Source: a bacterium (GTDB lineage: Bacteria; Krumholzibacteriota; Krumholzibacteriia; LZORAL124-64-63). Taken from it: a stretch of 64,000 bases of DNA. The stretch lies in the NCBI GenBank assembly GCA_024231905.1, contig JAAEQC010000140.1, positions 1 to 64,000 on the forward strand, written 5' to 3'. Each line of letters starts with the position of its first letter. Positions within the stretch are counted from its first letter, which is position 1. A program made the position numbers and the translations under genes. This document shows positions 8,201 to 17,424 of this stretch, piece by piece. The notes beneath the pieces are model-generated. The model searched no databases. It worked only from the letters and a program-made list of their open reading frames with translations, and was not told the origin of the DNA.

Positions 8201-10801
8201 CTACTTCAGGAGCGCCATCTTGCGCGTTTCCTCGTAGCCGGAACCGGTCTTCATCCGGAACAGGTAGGTGCCGCTGGTGACCGGGCGGCCGCTCTGGTCG
8301 CGTCCGTCCCAGCTGTACACGCCTTCGTAACTCCCCGCCGTCAGACGCGCGTCGACCACGGTCTTCACCAGGCGGCCCCGCACGTTGAAGACCTGCAGGG
8401 TGACCTGGTCGTCGTTCTCCAGGAAGAAGGAGAACTTGGTCTGGGGGTTGAACGGGTTGGGGTGGTTGCCGCGCAGGGCGGTGACCTCGGCGTCGGGCAC
8501 GGCGGACACCATGTCGTTGACGGCGCCGGGGGTGCCGAAGTCGCCGGTTCCGAAGACCACGGCCGCGGTTTGCCAGTTGGTGCCGTCGTTGTTGTCGCCG
8601 GTGCCCTTGTACTGCATGGAGGCGCCGGTGGGGTCGGGCCACAGGGTGCCGCCGTCCCACATGACGCGATCGATCTCCGTCAGGGTGCCGTCCAGCAGAA
8701 CGAGTTCATCCGCGGAATTGCCCTGGGCGATGCCGGAGTACTGGTACTTCAACGTGACGCCCTCGAGGGCCATGATCGTGGCGTTGACGCCGAACACGGC
8801 GTACTCGCCCGGTGCGATCACCAGGGGCGCGCCGTTGGCGATGACGTGGCTGTCGGTGCCGTCGTCCTTGATGGTCCAGCCTTCCATGTCCACCGGGTCG
8901 GCGCCGGCGTTGTAGACCTCGAACCACTCGCCGTCGGCGTCACCGAGGATCAAGGGATTCTGCATGATCTCGTTGATGACGATGTTGACCTCGCCCGGCT
9001 CGACGATGGCGGCGGTGCTGTTGGTCACGATGGGGTTGCCGGCGAGGTCCTCTACGGTCGAGACACTCACCGTGTTGTCGATGCCACTGATGGAGGCGGC
9101 CAGCGTGAGGACGACCTTGGTGGAGTCCACCTGGACGACCGCCGCGGTGACGGTCGTGGTGTTGGCCGGGGTCGCCGTCTCGTAGACCGAGTAGTTGGCG
9201 GCGTCGTTGCCGGTGGTGGCGTCGATGCCCTCGCTGAACTGCAGCGTGACCTCGGTGGGAGCCGTGAGGGAAGCGCCGGTGAGCGTCGGCGGCGTCAGGT
9301 CCGGGCCCTGGCCGTTGTTCACCACATCTGTGGCCAGGCCCACCAGGATCTGGCCCTGGCTGTTGTACTGGCTGCCCGCGCCGGCGGCCACCAGGACGTC
9401 GCCCACCAGCCAGGTGTCCAGGCCGGCCACCACGTCGTCGTCGATGCGGATCACCAGGGGACCCGAGCCGTCGTCGATGGTGAAGTTGTGGGCCGGGTTG
9501 GTGCCGGTGGTGGTGGCGATGGCGGTGATGGGGCCGGTGGAGGAGACGTAGGTGCCCACGTTGGCGAACGCGGCGGCCGCGCCGGTGCCGAAGCTGGTCG
9601 GCGTCAGGGCCGGGTTGCCCGTGCTGACCAGTTCCACCTCGTAGCGCACGATCTCCACCGTGTCGAAGTACCAGTCCAGCGTGCCGGTGACCTTCACGAT
9701 GTTCGTGGTGTCGTAGAGGTCGGCCATGCCCGTGGAGACGAAGGTGCCGTAGACGTTCAGGCCGCGCCCTGAGGCGTCCTGGACGAAGGCGCTGACGCTG
9801 GTGCCGTCGGCCTGGTAGTCGCCGGGGATGTAAATCTGGCCCTGGATCATGACCACCGTACCGTCGAAGCCCGTGCTGTCGGCGTGGATGGAGGCGATGG
9901 AGGTGACGGTCTCCGCGGCGACGGTGTAGCCGAGGGTCGTGCTCGTGTCGGCCAGGGCGTCGCTGTCGGTACCGATGACGTAGTACTCCACCACCTGGCC
10001 GCTGCTGAGGGCGGGGATGGTCCCGGTCCAGGCGTCGCCGCCTCCGCTGCTCATGACGACGGGGGACTGGAGCACGGTGTCCACGGTGTACTCGATGGTC
10101 GCTCCGGTCACCGTGCCGTCGCTGTCGGTGACGTCGCAGGTGACGGCCGCGGTCTCGCCCGGCTCGGGCAGGAGGGACCGGTGCATGAGGTTCGCCACGT
10201 GGGGCGGCTGCAGGGCCGGGGTGCCGTTGGCCGCACCCGGGGTGCCGTAGTCGCCGCTGCCGAAGATGGTCGTGGCCGTGGCGGCGGCCCAGTTGGCGCC
10301 CACGTTGTTATCGCCCGTGGCCTCGTCCCACATCATGGAAGCGCCCGTGGGATCGGGCCAGGAAGCGCCGCCGTCCCACTCCACGCGGTCGATCTCGATC
10401 GAACCGGCGTCCGTGAGGATGAGTTCGTCGTCGCTGTTGCCCAGGGCGATGCTGCCGCCGTACTCGTACAGGGCGGTGATGCCCTCGCCGGCCGCGCCGG
10501 CTGCGTTGCGGGCCAGCACGACGTAGGCACCGGCTGGAACCATCAGCGGCGCGCCGTTGGCGATGGTGTGGGTGTTGGAGCCGAGGTCGGCGATGGTCCA
10601 GCCCTCGATGTCGATGGCGCCGGCGGTGACGTTGTGGATCTCGAACCACTCGCCGTCAGCGTCGGCCAGGGCCGCCGGGTTCTGCATGATCTCGGTGATG
10701 ACGATGTCACCGGGGGCGGCGAAGGCCGTGCCGGCCACGAGCGAGATCAGAAGCGCGAGGAGGATACCCGTGGCGGGAAGGCGATGGGTCGAGCGATTCA
10801 T
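8201..10801 (-). CDS. secreted protein with duplicated lamin-tail domains and FlgD-like C-terminal signal
   Basis: 866 aa, ATG at 10801 with AAGGAG upstream. The signal peptide is ILLALLISLVAGTAFAA. Two lamin-tail (LTD) domains, at ~residues 30-190 and ~595-755, are close copies of each other: both contain EIMQNP, DADGEWFE, EGWTI, IANGAPL, DRVxWDGG and WPDPTGASM, so the gene contains an internal duplication. Between them lie a cadherin-like section, an OB-fold-like segment (VVMIQGQIYIPGDY) and a Big_5-like module. The C-terminus (GNHPNPFNPQTKFSF, WDGRDQSGRPVTSGTYLFR, KMALLK) is the FlgD/Por-type sorting domain. In bacteria such proteins are exported, often with a nuclease or adhesin role; no nuclease motif is evident here. 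Confidence 0.85.
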   Translation of the reverse strand: MNRSTHRLPATGILLALLISLVAGTAFAAPGDIVITEIMQNPAALADADGEWFEIHNVTAGAIDIEGWTIADLGSNTHTIANGAPLMVPAGAYVVLARNAAGAAGEGITALYEYGGSIALGNSDDELILTDAGSIEIDRVEWDGGASWPDPTGASMMWDEATGDNNVGANWAAATATTIFGSGDYGTPGAANGTPALQPPHVANLMHRSLLPEPGETAAVTCDVTDSDGTVTGATIEYTVDTVLQSPVVMSSGGGDAWTGTIPALSSGQVVEYYVIGTDSDALADTSTTLGYTVAAETVTSIASIHADSTGFDGTVVMIQGQIYIPGDYQADGTSVSAFVQDASGRGLNVYGTFVSTGMADLYDTTNIVKVTGTLDWYFDTVEIVRYEVELVSTGNPALTPTSFGTGAAAAFANVGTYVSSTGPITAIATTTGTNPAHNFTIDDGSGPLVIRIDDDVVAGLDTWLVGDVLVAAGAGSQYNSQGQILVGLATDVVNNGQGPDLTPPTLTGASLTAPTEVTLQFSEGIDATTGNDAANYSVYETATPANTTTVTAAVVQVDSTKVVLTLAASISGIDNTVSVSTVEDLAGNPIVTNSTAAIVEPGEVNIVINEIMQNPLILGDADGEWFEVYNAGADPVDMEGWTIKDDGTDSHVIANGAPLVIAPGEYAVFGVNATIMALEGVTLKYQYSGIAQGNSADELVLLDGTLTEIDRVMWDGGTLWPDPTGASMQYKGTGDNNDGTNWQTAAVVFGTGDFGTPGAVNDMVSAVPDAEVTALRGNHPNPFNPQTKFSFFLENDDQVTLQVFNVRGRLVKTVVDARLTAGSYEGVYSWDGRDQSGRPVTSGTYLFRMKTGSGYEETRKMALLK

Positions 10802-11030
10802 GCGGAGACTCCTTCGAGATGCACCGGCGCTCCCGGGCGCCGGTTCGGGCCGTATTCAATGTAGCCCAGGAGAATACCATAAGACGTGTCGATAGTCAGG
10901 AAATTTTCCATATCAGGCGCTCGCGAGCGTGTCAAACACCTGCACGAGTGACCCGGTCCGTCGATCCGGTCCGGCCCCACCCGGACCGCGGGTATAACCG
11001 GACTCCTGCCGTCCCGCCGTCACCTTTCTC

Positions 11031-11059
11031 TTGAGTTGGCTTCGTTCTGTCTCTACGGT
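11031..11059 (+). promoter_or_regulatory. sigma70-type promoter of the glutaryl-CoA dehydrogenase gene
   Basis: TTGAGT (11031-11036), a 17-bp spacer and TACGGT (11054-11059), 53 bp before the ATG at 11113. It lies within the 311-bp gap 10802-11112, which also holds the promoter region of the divergent lamin-tail gene. No inverted repeat like the one at 13606 is present here. Confidence 0.45.
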
Positions 11060-11112
11060 CGGGGCTGGGCAAGTCGTCCACGGGAGTCCTGAGTGAGGAA
11101 ACGGGGGAAAGT

Positions 11113-12279
11113 ATGAGCGAGCATCGAGGAGTGGATTTCTACAGATTCAGCGGGAGCCTGAGCGACGAGGAGCGCAGTGTGCGGGAGACTGTCCGCCGTT
11201 TCGTCGACCGGGACTTCCTGCCGCTACTGCGCCGACACTTCAAGGATGGGACTTTTCCTGTCGAGCTCATTCCCGAGCTCGGTGCTCTGGGATTGCTCGG
11301 ACCTTCGGTGAAGGGTCCCGGCTGTCCGGGACTGAGCTACACCATGTATGGCCTGATCTGCGAGGAACTGGAACGAGGTGACAGCGGTCTGCGCAGCTTC
11401 GCCTCCGTGCAGAGCAGCCTCGTGATGTGGCCCATCGCGACCTACGGTTCCGACGAACAGAAACAGAAATGGCTGCCGGAAATGGCGGCGGGGCGCAAGG
11501 TGGGCTGCTTCGGCCTGACCGAGCCCGACCACGGTTCCGATCCGGGAGCCATGGAAACGCGGGCGGTGCGCGACGGCGGCGAGTGGGTTCTCAACGGCGC
11601 CAAGCTCTGGATCACCAATGCGAACCTGGCCGACGTGGCCGTCGTCTGGGCCCGGGCCGAGGAAGGGGTCTTCGGCTTCCTCGTGGAGAGGGGTACGCCC
11701 GGCTTCACCACGAATCCGATCCACGGCAAATTCAGCCTGCGGGCCAGCGACACGGGCGAACTTGTCCTCGATGAGGTCCGGATCCCGGAGAGTCAGCGCC
11801 TGCCGGGCGCCAAGGGTCTGCGGGGACCGCTGTCCTGCCTCAACGAGGCCCGCTACGGTATCGCCTGGGGCGCGGTCGGGGCGGCGGCGGATTGCTACGA
11901 GACGGCCCTGAAGTACGCCGGCGAACGGGAGCAGTTCGACCAGCCCATCGCGTCGTTCCAGCTCGTGCAACGGAAGCTCGTCAGGATGCTCACCGAGATC
12001 ACCAAGGCCCAGGGCCTGAGCCTGCAGCTGGGTCGGCTCAAGGATTCCGGCGTCAACGAAGTGCCGCTGGTCTCCTTGGCCAAGCGCAACAACGTGGCCA
12101 TGGCCCTCGATTGCGCGCGCACGGCCCGCGACATACTCGGCGCGGCCGGGATCACCGACGAGTTCTCGCCCGGACGTCACATGGCCAATCTCGAGTCCGT
12201 GATCACCTACGAGGGGACCCACGACATCCACACCCTCATCGTGGGAGCCGAGATCACGGGGATCCAGGCGTTTCGCTGA
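11113..12279 (+). CDS. gcdH: glutaryl-CoA dehydrogenase (decarboxylating)
   Basis: 388 aa, an acyl-CoA dehydrogenase of the glutaryl-CoA subgroup. It oxidises and decarboxylates glutaryl-CoA to crotonyl-CoA and CO2, passing electrons to ETF; it is the step after ring cleavage and thiolysis in benzoyl-CoA degradation. Diagnostic motifs are RSFASVQSSLVMWPI (substrate pocket), CFGLTEPDHGSDPGAM and WITNANLADVAVVWAR (FAD contacts), and TYEGTHDIHTLIVGAEITG, which carries the catalytic Glu of the YEGTHDI motif. The length is normal for the family. It is the first gene of the benzoate island, 100 bp before the ring-opening hydrolase on the same strand. A few obligate anaerobes have a non-decarboxylating variant; sequence reading alone cannot fully exclude that. 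Confidence 0.9.
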   Translation: MSEHRGVDFYRFSGSLSDEERSVRETVRRFVDRDFLPLLRRHFKDGTFPVELIPELGALGLLGPSVKGPGCPGLSYTMYGLICEELERGDSGLRSFASVQSSLVMWPIATYGSDEQKQKWLPEMAAGRKVGCFGLTEPDHGSDPGAMETRAVRDGGEWVLNGAKLWITNANLADVAVVWARAEEGVFGFLVERGTPGFTTNPIHGKFSLRASDTGELVLDEVRIPESQRLPGAKGLRGPLSCLNEARYGIAWGAVGAAADCYETALKYAGEREQFDQPIASFQLVQRKLVRMLTEITKAQGLSLQLGRLKDSGVNEVPLVSLAKRNNVAMALDCARTARDILGAAGITDEFSPGRHMANLESVITYEGTHDIHTLIVGAEITGIQAFR

Positions 12280-12310
12280 CCGGCGAGCTGGCGGCGAACC
12301 GGGACGATAA

Positions 12311-12339
12311 TTGCGTGTTCGATGACCGTGCGGTAGACT
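12311..12339 (+). promoter_or_regulatory. possible promoter of the 6-oxocyclohexenecarbonyl-CoA hydrolase gene
   Basis: TTGCGT (12311-12316), 17-bp spacer, TAGACT (12334-12339), 40 bp before the ATG at 12380, which is preceded by a strong AGGAGGAGG. It allows transcription separate from the upstream dehydrogenase gene. Confidence 0.4.
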
Positions 12340-12379
12340 CGATCCTGCCGATATTCCAGGTAACCAGGAGGAGGCGTCC

Positions 12380-13507
12380 ATGTCTATCGATTGGCTGGCC
12401 CGCGACGACGAGATCAAGAACCACTCCCTGATCGGCACCGAACACTGGGGGACCGAGGCGCCCTGTACGGTCTACGAAAAGCGGCCCGTCATCGACGCCA
12501 AGGGCCAGGCGGTGGAAGGTCTGTTCACGGCCTGGATCACGCTGAACAACCCGGCCCAGTTCAACTCCTACACCACGGAGATGGTCAAAGGCGTGATCGC
12601 CGGTTTCCAGGCCGCCTCGTCGGACCGGAGCGTGGTGGCGGTGGTCTTCACCGGTGCGGGTGATCGCTCGTTCTGCACCGGCGGCAACACCAAGGAGTAT
12701 GCCGAGTACTACAGCAGGCGACCCAACGAGTACGGCGAGTACATGGATCTCTTCAACGCCATGGTCGACGGCATACTCGGGTGCAAGAAACCCACTCTCT
12801 GTCGCGTCAACGGCATGCGGGTTGCCGGTGGCCAGGAGATCGGCATGGCCTGCGACCTCACGATCTCCAGCGATCTCGCTGTGTTCGGGCAGGCCGGCCC
12901 CAAGCACGGCTCCGCTCCCGACGGCGGCAGCACCGATTTTCTACCCTGGATGCTCTCCATCGAGGACGCCATGTGGAACTGCATCTCCTGCGAGATGTGG
13001 AGCGCCTACAAGATGAAGCTCAAGGGACTGATCACGGCGGCGGTCCCCGTGCTGCGGGTCGACGGCGAGTTCGTGCGTAACCCCCTGGTCGTCACCGGTA
13101 CCTATGTGGATGACGGCGCCGTCGTCTACGGCGAGAACAAGCTCGGCGAGGCCGCCCATCAGGCCAAGGGCCTGCTCAAGTCCGGCAGCGTGGATTTCAG
13201 CGGGCTGGACCAGGAGATCGACCGGATCGTCTGGCGTTTCACCAACCTCTTCCCGGGCTGTCTCATCAAGTCCATCGACGGCATCCGCGCCAAGAAGAAG
13301 TTCTTCTGGGATCAGACCAAGCTGGCCAACCGCCACTGGCTGGCAGCGAACATGAGTGGCGAGGCGTTCCTGGGCTTCACCGCCTTCAACAGCCGCAAGC
13401 AGACCGGTAGTGACGTCATCGACTTCGTCAAGTTCCGCCAGCTGATCGCCGCGGGGGCCATCATGGATGACGACGCCTTCGCCGAGGTTCTGCCCCGCCC
13501 CGAGTAG
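12380..13507 (+). CDS. bamA: 6-oxocyclohex-1-ene-1-carbonyl-CoA hydrolase (ring-opening)
   Basis: 375 aa, a crotonase-superfamily enzyme of the BamA/Oah group. It adds water and hydrolytically opens the ring of 6-oxocyclohex-1-ene-1-carbonyl-CoA to give 3-hydroxypimeloyl-CoA, and is the marker enzyme for anaerobic degradation of aromatics. Evidence: characteristic N-terminus (IDWLARDDEIKNHSLIGTEH), the crotonase oxyanion segment GAGDRSFCTGGNTKEYAEYY, GGQEIGMACDLTIS, and the signature GPKHGSAPDGGSTDFLPWM, which ordinary enoyl-CoA hydratases lack. The length is ~100 aa longer than a simple hydratase, as expected. The ATG is preceded by AGGAGGAGG. The gene has its own terminator downstream. Confidence 0.96.
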   Translation: MSIDWLARDDEIKNHSLIGTEHWGTEAPCTVYEKRPVIDAKGQAVEGLFTAWITLNNPAQFNSYTTEMVKGVIAGFQAASSDRSVVAVVFTGAGDRSFCTGGNTKEYAEYYSRRPNEYGEYMDLFNAMVDGILGCKKPTLCRVNGMRVAGGQEIGMACDLTISSDLAVFGQAGPKHGSAPDGGSTDFLPWMLSIEDAMWNCISCEMWSAYKMKLKGLITAAVPVLRVDGEFVRNPLVVTGTYVDDGAVVYGENKLGEAAHQAKGLLKSGSVDFSGLDQEIDRIVWRFTNLFPGCLIKSIDGIRAKKKFFWDQTKLANRHWLAANMSGEAFLGFTAFNSRKQTGSDVIDFVKFRQLIAAGAIMDDDAFAEVLPRPE

Positions 13508-13536
13508 GCGAGGATCACCGTCGGCACGACCCCGTG

Positions 13537-13570
13537 AACGCCCCTCGACCACTGGCCGGGGGGCGTTTTT
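13537..13570 (+). terminator. intrinsic terminator after bamA
   Basis: AACGCCCC (13537-13544) pairs with GGGGCGTT (13560-13567) and runs into a T tract (13566-13570), 30 bp after the bamA stop. It insulates bamA from the promoter that begins immediately downstream. Confidence 0.8.
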
Positions 13571-13575
13571 GGGGA

Positions 13576-13621
13576 TTGACGTTCAACGCCTCGGCGGGTA
13601 ATCTATCGAACGTCAGTTCGA
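13576..13621 (+). promoter_or_regulatory. promoter with TetR-type operator for the Mo-hydroxylase/TetR/benzoate operon
   Basis: -35 TTGACG (13576-13581), 17-bp spacer, -10 TAATCT (13599-13604). One base downstream begins a 16-bp inverted repeat TCGAACGTCAGTTCGA (13606-13621; arms TCGAAC/GTTCGA) placed over the expected start site, where a bound repressor would block initiation. The same promoter-operator layout with nearly the same inverted repeat precedes bamB (57795-57852). The operon it drives encodes a TetR protein at 17425, the natural candidate for the ligand of this site; that pairing is inferred, not shown. Confidence 0.75.
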
Positions 13622-13689
13622 AAATGAGCGTCGTCGTCGAAACACGCTCCGGAGTTGCCGGACTCGCTAGCCGTTAGGCGTTTAATCAT

Positions 13690-14568
13690 ATGTCGCTCAA
13701 TGACTTCTTTCTCCATAGGCCGCAAACCGTCGCCGAGGCCTGCGAGCTCGGCCTCAAACATGGGCAGGATGCCGCCTATCTGGCGGGCGGTACCGACCTG
13801 CTGGTGGATCTGCGATCGGGACGAAGATCCGTCGCCCACGTCATCTCGCTCGCCGAGTTGGCCGAGTTTCAGCTGATTCGATTGGAAGACAACCACTTGC
13901 GGATCGGCTCCATGGCCAGGATGGTCGCTGTTTCGAGCTCTCTCGAAGTGCAGGAGTCCTGTCCGGCGCTCTGCTCGGCGATCGATGCCATGGCCGGCCG
14001 GCAGATCCGGAACCTGGCCACGCTGGGCGGCAATATCTGTTGCGGAGTACCCTGTTCGGACACGCCTCCGGTCCTTTGCGCCTGCGACGCCGACCTCGTC
14101 ATGCTCGGTGGGAACGGTGAGCGGACGGTCGCGGTGCGGGATTTCTTTCTCGCGCCGCGCGTGACCGTCCTCGAGCCGGGAGAGGTTCTCGCCGAGATCC
14201 GCATCCCGGCGCGGTCGGACGGGTCCGGGGCGGCGTTCCAGCGTTTCGCGCTGCGTAGCGGTTCGGCACTGGCCGTGGCCTCGGTTGCGGCCTGGGTGAA
14301 GTTGGACGCCGAGGAGATCGCCGACGCGAGGGTCGTGCTGGGAGCCGTCGGTCCGGTGCCGATCTACGCCGACCGTTGCGCCCAGGAACTCGTCGGCAAG
14401 CTGCCTTCGGCCGAGTCGTTCGCCGCGGCCGGTAGCATCGCCGCGGAGGAAGCCCGGCCCATCAGCGACCTGCGGGGCAGCGAGCAGTATCGCCGGGAGA
14501 TCGTCGAGGTCCTGGCGGCGCGCGCACTGGAAGAAGCCGTCACCCGGGCTCGGGGAGGTGGCCGATGA
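13690..14568 (+). CDS. FAD-binding subunit of a molybdenum hydroxylase (4-hydroxybenzoyl-CoA reductase/xanthine dehydrogenase family)
   Basis: 292 aa, CO dehydrogenase/xanthine dehydrogenase flavoprotein family. The FAD-binding segments AYLAGGTDLLVDLRSG and ATLGGNICCGVPCSDTPP are intact, and the C-terminal domain (~180-285) is present. The enzyme would pass electrons between FAD and the Fe-S/Mo protein encoded by the next gene, with which it overlaps by ATGA. In benzoate clusters the usual relative is HcrB/HbaD of 4-hydroxybenzoyl-CoA reductase, but that subunit has a ~40-residue insert holding a [4Fe-4S] cluster. Here the chain runs straight from GGNICCGVPC to CACDADLVMLGG without such a loop. 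The substrate is therefore uncertain: a 4-hydroxybenzoyl-CoA reductase variant or another aromatic/aryl-CoA hydroxylase. Confidence 0.8.
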   Translation: MSLNDFFLHRPQTVAEACELGLKHGQDAAYLAGGTDLLVDLRSGRRSVAHVISLAELAEFQLIRLEDNHLRIGSMARMVAVSSSLEVQESCPALCSAIDAMAGRQIRNLATLGGNICCGVPCSDTPPVLCACDADLVMLGGNGERTVAVRDFFLAPRVTVLEPGEVLAEIRIPARSDGSGAAFQRFALRSGSALAVASVAAWVKLDAEEIADARVVLGAVGPVPIYADRCAQELVGKLPSAESFAAAGSIAAEEARPISDLRGSEQYRREIVEVLAARALEEAVTRARGGGR

Positions 14569-17405
14569 CGGGGCGGGAGAGCGGTTCCCGGCTGATCAAC
14601 CTCACGGTCAACGAACAGGTCCATGAAGTGGGCGTGGCCCCCGGAACGACCCTCAAGGAGGTTCTGCGCCGGGACCTGGGACTGACCGGAACCAAGAGCG
14701 GCTGCGACGCCGGGGATTGTGGCGCCTGCACGGTCCTGATGGACGGACGGGCCGTGACTTCGTGCCTGGTGCTGGCCGCCACCGCCGACGGCGCGGAGAT
14801 CAGGACGATCGAAGGCGTCGCTCAGGGCAACGACCTGCATCCGCTGCAGAAATCATTCATCAAGCACGGCGCGCTGCAGTGCGGCTTCTGCACGTCGGGC
14901 ATGCTGATGACCTGCATCGAGCTCATCGAGCGCAATCCCGAGCCGGACGAACAGGAGATCAAGGCCGCCCTGGCGGGGAACCTCTGCCGCTGCGGCACCT
15001 ACCCGCGCATCCTCGAAGCGGTGAAGAACTGGCGCAGTTTCGAGGGCGTGCCCCTGGACACCGAGCCCTTCGACGAGCACGAGCGCGACCAGGAGCGGGA
15101 CCTTGACGTGGCCGGCCGGGGAGTGCCGCGGTACGACGGTCCCGACAAGGTCACCGGCCGCACGCTCTACGCCGCCGACTTCAAACTGCCGGGCATGATC
15201 CACGGCAAGATCCTGGGCAGCAGCGTGGCTCACGGCCTCATCAAGCGGATCGACACGGCCCGCGCCCGCGAGTTGCCCGGCGTGCTGGCCGTGATCACGG
15301 CCGAGGACGTGCCCGACAGGTTCTACGGGGTCAGTCCCGCTCGCTACGACGAGCAGATCCTGGCCCGCGAGCGCGTACGCTACATCGGCGACGAGGTCGC
15401 TGCGGTGGCGGCCGTGGACGAGGCGACGGCCCAGAAGGCCCTCGACCTGATCGAGGTCGAGTACGAGGAACTGCCGGCGGTCTTCGATCCCGACACGGCC
15501 ATGGCCGACGGCGCCCCGCTGATCCACCCGGAGAACCCCCGCTACGCCGGCAACGTCAACACGGCGGTCGAGTGGCACTTCGGCGACGTGGACGAGGGCT
15601 TCGCCGCTGCCGATGTGGTCGTAGAGGAGAAGTTCGTCGGCAACCGCGTCTACCAGTGCCCCATCGAGCCCCACGCGACGCTGGCCCGCTGGGAACACCA
15701 CGCGGGCAAGCTGACCCTGTGGTCCTCGTCCCAGACGCCCCACTACCTGCGCCACACCCTGAGCCGGGTCTTCGATATTCCCCAGGGCGACATTCGGACC
15801 ATCGCGCCCTGCATCGGCGGCGGCTTCGGCGTCAAGGCCGAGACGACACCGCTGGACTTCTGCGCCGTGGTCTTCGCCAGGATGACGGGCCGGCCGGTGA
15901 TGATGAAGTACACCCGCGAAGAGATGTTCACCCACTTCCGTGGACGCCACAAGCAGCACATCGAGATGAAGCTCGGGTTGAAGAAGGATGGTTCGATCAC
16001 CGCCTGCCAGTCGCGGATCCTGCTCGACGGCGGCGCCTACACTTCCTTCGGCGTCATCACCGCCTACTACGCCGGTTCGATGATCCCGACCCTGTACAAC
16101 ATTCCGAGCTACAAGTACGACGGCTACCGCGTCTACACCAACCTGCCGGCCAGCGGCGCCATGCGGGGCCACGGCGTGCCCGCGCCCCGCTTCGCCTTCG
16201 AGTCGCTCATGGACATGGCCGCCGAGCAGCTCGGGTTGGATCCCCTGGAGATGCGCCTGACCAACGCCATGCAGCCCGAGACCGTGACCTGCAACTTCCT
16301 GGACATCAGATCCTGCGAGTTCGTGGCCACGCTGGAGCAGGCGCGCGAGGCGACGCGCTGGCGGGAGAAGAAGGGGAGCCTGCCGCCGGGCAAGGGCATC
16401 GGCGTGGGCTGCGGCGGTTTCGTGTCGGGCGCCGGATATCCGATCTACCGGTCCAAATTTCCCCACTCCAATGCGCTGATTCGCGTTTCGGAGGACGGTC
16501 TGGCGGCTTCGCTGCACATCGCCGTGGCGGAGATCGGACAGGGCTGCAACACGGTCCTGCCCCAGATCGCGGCCGAGGAGCTCGGCATCCCCTACCACCG
16601 CATGTGGTTGGTGGACAGCGACTCGGTGCTGGCGCCCACGGATCTGGGCTCCTACTCGAGCCGCGTGACCCTGATGGCCGGCAATGCCGTGCGCATGGCC
16701 GCCGCCGAGATCAAGCAGAACCTGCTGGTGGTCGCCGGCGGGTTGCTGGGCACCGACGCCCAGGGACTCGTGGCCCGCGGTGGGCGGATCTTCTGCGCCG
16801 CCCATCCGAGCGTGGGCCTGGATTGGGACGAGGTGGCCCGCGAGGCCTTCTCCCGCGGCGGGCCGGTCACCGGAACCGGCCACTACTCGCCGCCGCCGAA
16901 CCTGGGCGGTCCGGTCAAGGGTTCGGCCGTGGGCACGTCGCCGGCCTACAGCTTCTCGACCGCCGTAGCCGAGGTCACGGTGGATCTGGAGACGGGCTAC
17001 GTGACCGTCGACGAGTTCACCGATTTCAGCGACGCCGGCACCGTGATCAATCCCGTGACTTTCCACGGCCAGGTGGAAGGCGGCATCATCATGGGTCTGG
17101 GCGAGACGCTGATGGAGGATACGCTGGTCCGGTCGGACGGTTCGCTGGTCAATCCCGACCTGCACGGCTACCTGGTGCCGACGGTGGGCGACACGCCGCG
17201 CATCGTCTCGCGCGCCGTGGAGAGCTACGAGCCGCGCGGTCCCTTCGGCGCCAAGGAAATCGGCGAAGGCTGCATGCTGCCGATCTCGGGCGCCATCGCC
17301 AATGCCATCCACGACGCCTGCGGAGTGCGGGTCACCGAACTGCCGATCACCCCCGAGAAGATCCTGTCCGGTCTGCGAAAGCAGCGGAACGAGGCAAAGA
17401 GTTGA
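14565..17405 (+). CDS. molybdenum hydroxylase: fused [2Fe-2S] and molybdopterin subunits
   Basis: 946 aa. Residues ~8-160 are the small subunit: plant-type [2Fe-2S] site CDAGDCGACTV with a later Cys in TSCLVLA, and the second cluster CGFCTSGM plus NLCRCGTYPRI. Residues ~185-940 are the large Mo subunit: IGGGFGVKAET, AMRGHGVPAPRF, AEIGQGCNT and, near the end, GAKEIGEG, which carries the invariant active-site Glu. In most three-subunit enzymes (HcrABC, CoxSLM) these are separate genes; here they are one chain, as in D. gigas-type aldehyde oxidoreductase, but with a separate FAD subunit upstream (ATGA overlap). By context the likely substrate is a hydroxylated or substituted aromatic CoA ester. 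The actual reaction cannot be decided from sequence. Confidence 0.88.
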   Translation: MTGRESGSRLINLTVNEQVHEVGVAPGTTLKEVLRRDLGLTGTKSGCDAGDCGACTVLMDGRAVTSCLVLAATADGAEIRTIEGVAQGNDLHPLQKSFIKHGALQCGFCTSGMLMTCIELIERNPEPDEQEIKAALAGNLCRCGTYPRILEAVKNWRSFEGVPLDTEPFDEHERDQERDLDVAGRGVPRYDGPDKVTGRTLYAADFKLPGMIHGKILGSSVAHGLIKRIDTARARELPGVLAVITAEDVPDRFYGVSPARYDEQILARERVRYIGDEVAAVAAVDEATAQKALDLIEVEYEELPAVFDPDTAMADGAPLIHPENPRYAGNVNTAVEWHFGDVDEGFAAADVVVEEKFVGNRVYQCPIEPHATLARWEHHAGKLTLWSSSQTPHYLRHTLSRVFDIPQGDIRTIAPCIGGGFGVKAETTPLDFCAVVFARMTGRPVMMKYTREEMFTHFRGRHKQHIEMKLGLKKDGSITACQSRILLDGGAYTSFGVITAYYAGSMIPTLYNIPSYKYDGYRVYTNLPASGAMRGHGVPAPRFAFESLMDMAAEQLGLDPLEMRLTNAMQPETVTCNFLDIRSCEFVATLEQAREATRWREKKGSLPPGKGIGVGCGGFVSGAGYPIYRSKFPHSNALIRVSEDGLAASLHIAVAEIGQGCNTVLPQIAAEELGIPYHRMWLVDSDSVLAPTDLGSYSSRVTLMAGNAVRMAAAEIKQNLLVVAGGLLGTDAQGLVARGGRIFCAAHPSVGLDWDEVAREAFSRGGPVTGTGHYSPPPNLGGPVKGSAVGTSPAYSFSTAVAEVTVDLETGYVTVDEFTDFSDAGTVINPVTFHGQVEGGIIMGLGETLMEDTLVRSDGSLVNPDLHGYLVPTVGDTPRIVSRAVESYEPRGPFGAKEIGEGCMLPISGAIANAIHDACGVRVTELPITPEKILSGLRKQRNEAKS

Positions 17406-17424
17406 GCGTGGGAGAACGACGATC

